Positions 1 through 6,250 of a DNA stretch of 18,371 nucleotides are shown one piece after another; the stretch's first letter is position 1, and each line of letters begins with the position of its first letter. The notes under the pieces were generated by a model that was given only the letters and a program-made list of their open reading frames with translations, was not told the origin of the DNA and did no database searches. This DNA comes from Pseudomonadota bacterium. Its GTDB lineage: Bacteria; Desulfobacterota; BSN033; WVXP01; G020346125. The translations under genes were made by a program, and so were the position numbers. The stretch is taken from NCBI GenBank assembly GCA_030608745.1, contig JAUWDQ010000014.1:1-18371 (forward strand), read 5' to 3'.

Positions 1-1
1 G

Positions 2-220
2 AAGGGTCTCACCTTTGTCTTCACCGGTGCCCTGGATTCCTTTACCCGGGATGAGGCCAGGGATTTGGTCGAATCTCTTGGGGGAAAAACGGCCTCTAGC
101 ATCAGCAAAAAGGTGGATTATGTAGTGGTGGGAAGTGATCCGGGATCGAGATATGAAAGGGCAAGGGAGTTGGGGATTAAGGTCTTGACGGAGAATCAAT
201 TCAGGGCAATGGTCGCGTAA
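2..220 (+). CDS. ligA: NAD-dependent DNA ligase LigA, C-terminal BRCT end (partial)
   Basis: This is the last 72 codons of a gene that starts outside the window. The frame from base 2 reads KGLTFVFTGALDSFTRDEAR and ends in TAA. The phrase TFVFTGAL, the following GGK, the VDYVVVG strand and the closing KVLTENQF are the signature of the BRCT domain that ends bacterial LigA. LigA seals nicks in DNA using NAD+, mainly at Okazaki fragments and in repair; the BRCT domain helps hold DNA. The catalytic adenylation, OB and helix-hairpin-helix domains are not in view, so another BRCT protein cannot be strictly excluded, but the ligase-type sequence makes that unlikely. It converges with the minus-strand HD-GYP gene 38 bases away, and I see no clear terminator between them. 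Confidence 0.93.
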   Translation, partial: KGLTFVFTGALDSFTRDEARDLVESLGGKTASSISKKVDYVVVGSDPGSRYERARELGIKVLTENQFRAMVA

Positions 221-258
221 AGTCCATGCAACGAGGAGCTTTCGATGGTTCTCTGCGG

Positions 259-1743
259 CTATAAGAAATGCTCCACGATATTGACGTGATATTTTTTAGG
301 ATCCAGTGCCTTAGCTATGTCTCTCTTATAGCTTTTGTTCTCGCCATCCATTTCCGTTAGATCCACTGCTGGACCGATCTTTCTCCTTCCTTCTGATTGA
401 GAAATGAGGATCACTTTCGGTCGATTGATATATTGGGGATCCGGGTTTGTCTCATAGACTACGCCCATCTCTTTGGTATCGAGCAGGACCAGGGATCCGA
501 TGGGATAGATCCCGAGGATGCCGATGAACACCTTGAGCAGGACGGGATCGAACCCATTTTTGTCCTGTACCATAATGGCCAATGCCTGTTCGGGCCGAAA
601 AGTCTTATTTCGGTAAACCCTGGGTGTAGTCATAGCATCGTAAACATCGGCGATCTTAATAATCCTTCCAAATAAGGTGAGAGTCTTTTTCCTTATGAGC
701 TTCGGGTAACCCGTTAGGTCGTAGTTCAGGTGGTGTTCGAATACGCCGATGACCATCTTCGGGCTCATCTCCCCCAGTTGCTTTATCTTCAGCATCATCT
801 CAACGCCTGTCATGGGGTGCTCTTTTATGAGCCTCCATTCGTCATCGTCCAATTTATCAATCTTATTGAGAATCTCCTTGGGTATCTTCGACTTTCCCAT
901 ATCATGCAAAAAGCCAGTCATTCCCAATTCCATCAGCGACTTCTTGGAGAGACCCAGCCTCCGCCCCATGGCCAGGGAGTAAATGGCAACGTTTACGCAA
1001 TGGTTGAAGGTGTATTCGTCGTAATTCTTTATCGTGGTCAGTCCGAGGAGTATCGATTCATCCTTTACCATGAGATTGATGGCTCCCTGGACCATTCGCT
1101 TCATCTTTCGGGCGCCGATGAATTGATCCTTCTTAATCCCGGTGACAACCTCTTTGATGACCCCGATGGTTTCGAAGAAGAGCTTCTTTCCAGCCTCTTT
1201 GGGATCTGTCTGGCCACCAAAGAATTCGTCCTCCTCAAAGATCTCAAGGGGTTCAACCTTAATGGATTTGATTTCGAGCTCATTCAAATCTTCTTGTAAT
1301 TTTTTGGCATTGTCTTCATCTCCATCGCTCAAATTCATCAGGTGGTAGACGAACTCCTTGAGCATCTTTTCGTCCAGGGTTCCAGATATCTGAAACTCTC
1401 CTACCCTCTTCTTCTGAAGCTGCTCCAAGACGAACTTAAACCCGATGTAACTATCGACCCCGACCTTCAACCTCTGTCCGTTGATGAAGAGGCTATTCCG
1501 TATCACTTTCAAGGCCAGGGAATCGTCCGATTTCAGGAAGTGGTTAATGAGCTCCAGTGATCCCTGTACCACCTGATTTAGGGCGACATTCTTCTGGTCA
1601 TAGATCTGGGAGCTCTTCATCAAGACGTGGAGCTTGATGATCAGGTCGTTACCCATCCGGGAATTCCCCATCTGCTCAGTATCCAAGGAGAGGAACACCT
1701 CCGGGCTTTTGTCAGCTATATCCTCTGCGACATGTTCGACCAT
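259..1743 (-). CDS. HD-GYP domain phosphohydrolase with an N-terminal domain shared with its neighbour
   Basis: This 494-residue protein has a full HD-GYP output domain at about 240-410: H248, the HD pair H280-D281 in FLHDMGK, H309, H337-H338, the GYP triad at 345-347 and D366 in IADVYDA. HD-GYP domains usually hydrolyse the second messenger c-di-GMP, so a phosphodiesterase role is likely but inferred. Residues 32-140 align with the N-terminal region of the HEAT protein encoded just upstream. No receiver domain, signal peptide or membrane segment is visible, so it is probably cytosolic. The start is ATG with a clear GGAGG four bases before it, which begins 5 bases after the TGA of the HEAT gene. 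The 14-base gap points to one operon and translational coupling. The residues after 410 form a small C-terminal extension of unknown role. Confidence 0.88.
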   Translation of the reverse strand: MVEHVAEDIADKSPEVFLSLDTEQMGNSRMGNDLIIKLHVLMKSSQIYDQKNVALNQVVQGSLELINHFLKSDDSLALKVIRNSLFINGQRLKVGVDSYIGFKFVLEQLQKKRVGEFQISGTLDEKMLKEFVYHLMNLSDGDEDNAKKLQEDLNELEIKSIKVEPLEIFEEDEFFGGQTDPKEAGKKLFFETIGVIKEVVTGIKKDQFIGARKMKRMVQGAINLMVKDESILLGLTTIKNYDEYTFNHCVNVAIYSLAMGRRLGLSKKSLMELGMTGFLHDMGKSKIPKEILNKIDKLDDDEWRLIKEHPMTGVEMMLKIKQLGEMSPKMVIGVFEHHLNYDLTGYPKLIRKKTLTLFGRIIKIADVYDAMTTPRVYRNKTFRPEQALAIMVQDKNGFDPVLLKVFIGILGIYPIGSLVLLDTKEMGVVYETNPDPQYINRPKVILISQSEGRRKIGPAVDLTEMDGENKSYKRDIAKALDPKKYHVNIVEHFL

Positions 1744-1757
1744 GATTCCTCCGGACC

Positions 1758-3533
1758 TCAGGCCACCGACTCATTCAAGGCCTTGAGACAAGCCCTTCTC
1801 ACCGCCTGATTCTTGGATCGTTTCCCTATTTCAAGGATTCTCTTCGATTCCTCTGTACCGATCATCCGCAAGGCCCCAATCGCACATAACTGGAGCTGAT
1901 CCCATTCAGGCTTCTTGAACCACGTTCTCTTTTCGACGATTTTCCGCAAGGCGGGGAGGGATTCGTCGGAACGGATCTCGCCAATAGCCCTGAAAAAGGC
2001 GGCCTTTTCGGAAAAATCCCTGGCCAGAAAGGATTCGGACTGGATGATGGATATGATCGGCCTCAGGGCCTCGTGCTTAGAAGATCTCGCAAGGTGGATA
2101 ACCGCCTGGGATCGAATGTACGAGCTCTCGTCATTCAGCATTTTAATGAGGGGAGGCTTAATCTCCTTCCCCCCGTATTGGGATAATGCTTTGAGGGCCG
2201 TTCTTCGAACCCTCTCATCGGGGTGGCCGATGGCTTGACACAGATATTTGATGGCGTTCCGATCTTCTGAGTTTGCTATTATGGTAATAATGTAGCAGAC
2301 TACGACCCACCTCTTATCGTTCAAGAAGGGGGCTACCGTCTCCAGGTTACCCTTGACCTTTCTTCCGATAATCTCAGCGATGAGTTCTCTTGCCTTCGGA
2401 GATTCCAGCTGGCCCAGCATATTGCAAAGGGGTTCGATGGCGGATTTGGGGAGCAAGTCGAAGTAGTCGTAGCTCGCATTGGGGTCGAAAAACCCTTCGT
2501 GTTTCAATGTCTCCGCCGTGAGTTCAATGATCCGGGCGCTTCCGGCACCTTCGAAAATGCGATTGATGGCGAAGATCTGGTTATCCTTAAGGGCCATGGA
2601 ATCGAGAACTTCCCGAAGGTTTTTCAAAATTTTCCCCGCGATCTTGAATTCCCCCTTCAATACCAGAAATTCAAGGGCCCTATCGAAGAAGGTGACCATG
2701 TTTTCATGTGGTTCCAGATCCTCCCCCAGATGAAGCAGAATTTCTATGAGGCTGTCAACCAATGTGGAGACGAAATTGATATCGGCCTCTTGGCTGATAA
2801 GCCGGTCAATCAGTCCCACCTCTTCAGCGGTGAGCTGGAAATGCCTCGCGAAGTCTTCCCGTTGATCCCCTACGGCCTCAGGGAGCAGTCCCTCGGAGGA
2901 GAGGACCATTTCCTCCTCCGCTGATTCTTGCGCCGACGAGGTATCGCTCTCCCCTCCCATATCGGGTGGGAACTCCAGCCCGGCTTGAACCTCATCATAG
3001 GTCGCGGGAACCTGAGCCGCGTTGGACTCATTGAACTCGTCGGTGGCGACGTAACTGATGTGGGCGAGATCCCTTTCCCAGAGGAGGGTGACGATATCAT
3101 CCTCGAGCCTGCTCGCCTGCTCATTTCTCCGGAGTACATCCAGGAAATCGCAGATCTCTTGGTGCTCAAGTCCCCTGAGGAATCGAATCTCCTTCACCCC
3201 GTCCTTATAGAGGAGGAAAGCCAGGCTCTCCTTCATGTCCGTATTCTCGTAGACCGGTTTCCCATCGAAGAACAATTTGTATTCGCCGACCTGTAAATTC
3301 AATGATTGATAGTGATCGAGATGGGTCGTGAACTTGATGGTCAATTCTTCCAACTGCCTGGAAAGCATGGGATTGTTCGACTCGTAGAGCCTGAAGGCCT
3401 TTATGGCCTTTAGGAGGGTCCGAATCAAATCCCCTGCAGAGGCCAGTTCTTCATCGATTTCAGGCTCCGCGGTAGGGAATGGCTCCTGAAGTTCATCCTT
3501 TACATGTTGTTCGGATACATCGTGTGATTTCAT
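1758..3533 (-). CDS. HEAT-repeat protein, first gene of an operon with an HD-GYP protein
   Basis: With the ATG start this protein has 591 residues. Residues 34-137 form a domain that aligns with the HD-GYP neighbour, followed by a segment containing DIVTLLWERD (about 146-155) that ends this kind of module. A low-complexity acidic linker spans roughly 169-225, then a helical middle, then about six HEAT-type helical repeats from about 360 to 585, with phrases such as HPDERVRRTALKAL and DESSYIRSQAVIHLA. HEAT repeats form a solenoid used for protein binding; no enzymatic motif is seen. A protein-interaction or scaffold role with the HD-GYP enzyme is an inference from the operon and shared domain. 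The start is uncertain: a TTG at 3548 is also in frame, and neither has a Shine-Dalgarno site. A TATAAA sits at 3559-3554 and would put the transcript start about 14 bases from the ATG. Confidence 0.8.
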   Translation of the reverse strand: MKSHDVSEQHVKDELQEPFPTAEPEIDEELASAGDLIRTLLKAIKAFRLYESNNPMLSRQLEELTIKFTTHLDHYQSLNLQVGEYKLFFDGKPVYENTDMKESLAFLLYKDGVKEIRFLRGLEHQEICDFLDVLRRNEQASRLEDDIVTLLWERDLAHISYVATDEFNESNAAQVPATYDEVQAGLEFPPDMGGESDTSSAQESAEEEMVLSSEGLLPEAVGDQREDFARHFQLTAEEVGLIDRLISQEADINFVSTLVDSLIEILLHLGEDLEPHENMVTFFDRALEFLVLKGEFKIAGKILKNLREVLDSMALKDNQIFAINRIFEGAGSARIIELTAETLKHEGFFDPNASYDYFDLLPKSAIEPLCNMLGQLESPKARELIAEIIGRKVKGNLETVAPFLNDKRWVVVCYIITIIANSEDRNAIKYLCQAIGHPDERVRRTALKALSQYGGKEIKPPLIKMLNDESSYIRSQAVIHLARSSKHEALRPIISIIQSESFLARDFSEKAAFFRAIGEIRSDESLPALRKIVEKRTWFKKPEWDQLQLCAIGALRMIGTEESKRILEIGKRSKNQAVRRACLKALNESVA

Positions 3534-3534
3534 C

Positions 3535-3750
3535 GGCGCAAAACCCAAAAAATTTTATACAATTCTATGCAAAATGGTTAGAATTACATTTTACAATTTA
3601 AAAGGACCTATTCCAGCCTTGTGAAGCGCCACGCCTGATAGAAGCCTTTTTTACCTGAAGTGGGCCAATTATTTGAATCCCCAGGAGAAAATTCAGCAAT
3701 AAATGTGCCAAGGTGCACCTTCTGGGTCGAAAACACGAGGGTTTTGCGCC
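3535..3750. repeat. 12-bp perfect inverted repeat, one arm over the HEAT-gene start
   Basis: GGCGCAAAACCC at 3535-3546 and its exact reverse complement GGGTTTTGCGCC at 3739-3750 flank a 192-base stretch. The first arm lies between the two possible start codons of the HEAT gene. A 10-base direct copy CGCCTGATAG also occurs at 3632-3641 and 3747-3756, so the second arm overlaps one of these. The rest of the 3549-3774 intergenic stretch is AT-rich near the gene and shows no ORF I would support. Confidence 0.6.
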
Positions 3751-3774
3751 TGATAGGAGTCCTCGTCAGCATAA

Positions 3775-3805
3775 ATATAAGAAAAGCCATCCTTTTGGAT
3801 GGCTT
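3775..3805 (-). terminator. Rho-independent terminator of the merR-type gene
   Basis: AAGCCATCC (3784-3792), a TTTT loop (3793-3796) and GGATGGCTT (3797-3805) form a perfect 9-bp stem. Read on the minus strand, the stem is followed by TTTTCTT. It lies 32 bases past the stop codon of the minus-strand regulator gene and also insulates the HEAT operon downstream. Confidence 0.82.
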
Positions 3806-3836
3806 CTCCATAACGGTTTTCCCATGTTATCGACGG

Positions 3837-4307
3837 CTATAAAATGACCCTTAAGGGGAGGGGAAGTTCCCCCTGGTGGGAGATCATTCCACAGGATCGA
3901 CAGGCCTCATAACTCGGCTTGGTTTCACAGCCATAGCATCGCGTGACCAGTTCCATCGTCGACTGGATCTCTTGAAGCATCTTCTCACATTGTCCCTTCT
4001 TCCTTATTGCTTCTCGCTGCTGACTCTGCAACAGTCGCATTACCCGGTGAGAGGCTTCATCGCCCGATTGCGCAAGCTCCCTGATCTTAAACATTTCCTT
4101 TATCTTGGAGAGGGGAAAGTCTAGCAATTTCAATGCCTGTATCAATCTCAACCTCTCTATGCTTTCTGCTGTATATAATCGGAACCCTCCCTTGGTGCGA
4201 ACGACGGGTTCGATCAACCCCAATTCCTCGTAATACCGTATCGTCCGCAGGGTTACACGGGCCTTCTTGCTGGCCTGACCAATTTTATACAGTTGTTCTT
4301 TCCCCAT
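3837..4307 (-). CDS. MerR-family transcriptional regulator with two C-terminal CxxC pairs
   Basis: This 156-residue protein starts with a MerR-type winged helix-turn-helix: YKIGQASKKARVTLRTIRYY at residues 7-26, then EELGLIEP and the wing GGFRLYT. A helical dimerisation stretch follows to about 120. The tail carries C124-x2-C127 and C136-x2-C139, plus C107 in the helix, which suggests a metal- or redox-sensing site; the effector cannot be told from sequence. I chose the ATG at 4307 over the longer in-frame ATG at 4388 because a very good promoter (4317-4345) lies inside that extension and the family normally starts just before YKIG. There is no Shine-Dalgarno site; the predicted transcript start is 2-3 bases before the ATG, so the mRNA may be leaderless. 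The divergent promoter at 4456 is a candidate target. Confidence 0.85.
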   Translation of the reverse strand: MGKEQLYKIGQASKKARVTLRTIRYYEELGLIEPVVRTKGGFRLYTAESIERLRLIQALKLLDFPLSKIKEMFKIRELAQSGDEASHRVMRLLQSQQREAIRKKGQCEKMLQEIQSTMELVTRCYGCETKPSYEACRSCGMISHQGELPLPLRVIL

Positions 4308-4316
4308 ATCAAACAA

Positions 4317-4345
4317 TTCATACCCTATATTTACGTAATTGTCAA
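4317..4345 (-). promoter_or_regulatory. Sigma70-type promoter of the merR-type gene
   Basis: On the minus strand TTGACA (4345-4340) is followed after exactly 17 bases by TATGAA (4322-4317). The start point expected near 4310 is 2-3 bases from the ATG at 4307. Confidence 0.72.
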
Positions 4346-4420
4346 GTTTGCCCCGCCTGGAGTTTTCCGATTTTCGGGAAAAAACCATTGCGCTGAGGGT
4401 GATTGACGATATAGCCCGTG

Positions 4421-4434
4421 GGTAATCGATTACC
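4421..4434. promoter_or_regulatory. 14-bp perfect palindrome between divergent promoters
   Basis: GGTAATCGATTACC reads the same on both strands. It lies between the -35 box of the merR-type gene (4340-4345) and the -35 box of the rightward promoter (4456-4461). It could be an operator for a dimeric regulator, perhaps the MerR-type protein itself, but MerR operators usually sit inside the promoter spacer, so the link is open. Confidence 0.4.
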
Positions 4435-4455
4435 TGCCTCGGATCTTGAAGGGCG

Positions 4456-4484
4456 TTGACATGGACGAGGGGTACCCGTATAAT
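4456..4484 (+). promoter_or_regulatory. Perfect consensus sigma70 promoter facing right
   Basis: TTGACA at 4456-4461 and TATAAT at 4479-4484 are separated by exactly 17 bases, a full match to the sigma70 consensus. The spacer contains the 8-bp palindrome GGGTACCC (4470-4477). Transcription would start near 4491, run through the inverted-repeat element and reach the 52-codon ORF at 4657. Confidence 0.75.
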
Positions 4485-4504
4485 AAATGCTTAGAAACCA
4501 TGGT

Positions 4505-4657
4505 TGACGGCTTCGTAAAAAGTCCAACTGCTGCGTTACACTTCATCTTTCGTCATTGCGACGTACTGTAAGTACGCCTCATTCCTCAGGATTTGCGCGC
4601 CTTGCATCTGGATCTTTTTTCTTTGCCGTCTTATTTCGACTTTTTACAATGACGTCA
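4505..4657. repeat. 153-bp intergenic element with imperfect terminal inverted repeats (MITE-like)
   Basis: The left end TGACGGCTTCGTAAAAAGTC (4505-4524) matches the reverse complement of the right end (4638-4657, TGACGTCATTGTAAAAAGTC) at 17 of 20 bases. An internal short hairpin CGTACT-GTA-AGTACG lies at 4562-4576. No coding region fits inside. From memory, this type of element with TTCGTAAAAAGTC termini recurs between genes in Desulfobacterota genomes; I cannot count copies here. The right end finishes on the A of the ATG of the small ORF. Confidence 0.65.
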
Positions 4658-4815
4658 TGATTGGAGAGAAAAAAGAGAGATCAGGGAGATCGGAAGAAGC
4701 GGAGGAGAAATTGAAGGAGGGCCTTCGGAGGATCTTCGAGGCCACCAAGGAGCTCTCCAAGGAGGTCATCGAGGGCTTCAAAGAGGGATATGGCGGGGGA
4801 AAAAAGGAGAAGTGA
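4657..4815 (+). CDS. Small charged 52-residue protein, unknown function
   Basis: The ORF runs from an ATG at 4657 to a TGA at 4813-4815. The product is very rich in Glu and Lys, with a predicted amphipathic helix through EEAEEKLKEGLRRIFEATKE and a Gly-Lys tail (GYGGGKKEK). I do not recognise a family. No Cys, signal peptide or membrane segment is present. Coding is suggested by the ordered helix pattern and by the strong rightward promoter at 4456. Against it, there is no Shine-Dalgarno site, and the start codon lies exactly at the edge of the inverted-repeat element, so the native 5' end may have been altered by insertion. It converges with the PAS gene, whose stop is 14 bases away. Confidence 0.45.
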   Translation: MIGEKKERSGRSEEAEEKLKEGLRRIFEATKELSKEVIEGFKEGYGGGKKEK

Positions 4816-4829
4816 TTCAATTCCTCATC

Positions 4830-6158
4830 CTATGAGTCTTTTTCGTGGGGTGAATTAGGTCTTCTATCTCCTTCGGGCATAATCTTCTGTTTCAGCTCGT
4901 TGAGTTCATGGGCCAAGGCCCTGATCTCATTCTTCAATTCAATCATTTTCAGTTCCCTGTCCACGGTTAGCTTATACCACTTTTCTAGCTCTTCCAATTT
5001 GTCCTTGAGGGCTTCCTCATATTGCTTTCTCTCGGTGATGTCCTTGATATAGGCGATGGTACTCATCGAACCATTGGTGTCCATTAGGTTGGATGAACTG
5101 CTTTCTACTCGCCTCTTATCCCCGTCCTCGCGAACTATTTCGAATTCATATCGTACTGGAACTTTTTCTCCCCGCCTCTTCTTTCTGAACCTGTCCAGGA
5201 CCGATCTTCGGCTTCCCTTAGCCAGGAGATCTCGAAAATCCATTCCCCTCAATTCTTCTCTGCTGTATGCCGTCAATTCTTCCGCTTTTTTATTAACGTA
5301 TTTCAATCGGTAGTCTTCACCGATGATGGCTACCATATCATGGGCGCTCTCTACCATGGTTCGGTAACGCTCCTCCGATTCTTTCAACTCCCTCTCCAGG
5401 GTCTTCCTTTGGGTAATATCCCGGTTGATCCCCAAGGTACCGATGATTTTTCCCTCATCATCCCGCATCAAGGTTGCCGACATGTTCACAAAGACAGTAT
5501 TTCCTTCCCGGGTGAGAAATTGGGTTTCGAAATTGCTAATCCGGCCCTCCTTGGATTTAAGGAGCATCTGTTTAACCTTTTTGGCGTCTTTTTTCCTCAC
5601 ATAAAAATCCAAGACGGGTTTGCCCAGAATATCAGAGGGATGGTGCCCGAAGATTTCCACGGCTCCCTCATTGTAAAAGGTGATTAACCCCTTTTTATCC
5701 GTAATGACGACGCCGTCGGCCATGTTGTCCACCACCTTTTCCAAGAGGTATTCAGCCCTCTTCGTCTCCTGTTCCGCCTTCTTGCGGCCCGTCACATCCT
5801 TCAAAATACAGGCTAACCCCGTAACTTCTCCCCGTTCATCCTTGAGCCTCATGGAATTGGCCAGGATATTCCTCCTTTCACCGTTCCGAGTCCTCATCAC
5901 AGCCTGAAAGGGTTTTGATTCTCGGGTGTCTAACCTCTTGCGGAACCGCCTCATCTCCAATTGTTTCGTTCCCTTTGTCGCCAGAACCTCGACGAAGGAT
6001 TTCCCAATCACATCTTTTCTATCGTAGCCGGTCGTTAATTCAGCCTCCCTATTGAAACTGGTAATGATTCCATTCTTATCCAAGGTGAAGATCATATCCC
6101 CAGAGTTTTCGAAGAGGAATTGGTATTTCTTCTCCAACTCCTTTAGCTGACTTGTCAT
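4830..6158 (-). CDS. Triple-PAS sensor protein with C-terminal coiled coil and no output domain
   Basis: The 442-residue product has three PAS/PAC units at about 10-125, 135-250 and 260-378, each closing with a PAC signature (KDVTGRKKAE, NRDITQRKTL, KDITERKQYE). A coiled coil from about 380 to 428 follows, with LEELEKWYKLTVDREL and MIELKNEIRALAHELNELK. No histidine kinase, GGDEF, EAL or HTH domain is present, so it probably works by binding a partner. PAS domains bind small ligands, haem or flavin; the ligand is unknown. No membrane segment is seen. I chose the ATG at 6158 because GGGGAGG lies eight bases before it; an in-frame TTG at 6179 is less well placed. It lies 92 bases after the TldD stop on the same strand and may be the last gene of that operon. 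Confidence 0.85.
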   Translation of the reverse strand: MTSQLKELEKKYQFLFENSGDMIFTLDKNGIITSFNREAELTTGYDRKDVIGKSFVEVLATKGTKQLEMRRFRKRLDTRESKPFQAVMRTRNGERRNILANSMRLKDERGEVTGLACILKDVTGRKKAEQETKRAEYLLEKVVDNMADGVVITDKKGLITFYNEGAVEIFGHHPSDILGKPVLDFYVRKKDAKKVKQMLLKSKEGRISNFETQFLTREGNTVFVNMSATLMRDDEGKIIGTLGINRDITQRKTLERELKESEERYRTMVESAHDMVAIIGEDYRLKYVNKKAEELTAYSREELRGMDFRDLLAKGSRRSVLDRFRKKRRGEKVPVRYEFEIVREDGDKRRVESSSSNLMDTNGSMSTIAYIKDITERKQYEEALKDKLEELEKWYKLTVDRELKMIELKNEIRALAHELNELKQKIMPEGDRRPNSPHEKDS

Positions 6159-6250
6159 TGCCTCAACCTCCCCTTCCAACAGATCCGATTATCTCCTGAA
6201 GATCATCCATTTGGTCTTGCATGTGGGCCCACCCCGTGAGGCTGAGATGG

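Noticed and set aside
730..1299. 189-codon plus-strand ORF inside the HD-GYP gene
   Set aside because: It lies entirely opposite a gene with intact HD-GYP motifs, has no ribosome site and its translation shows no recognisable domain.
3608..3842. Short ORFs on both strands in the HEAT-merR gap (about 60-67 codons)
   Set aside because: They run through the merR terminator or the inverted repeat, lack ribosome sites and give no family-like sequence.
4342..4527. 61-codon minus-strand ORF upstream of the merR-type gene
   Set aside because: It spans the rightward consensus promoter and the end of the repeat element and overlaps the merR promoter; no coding character.
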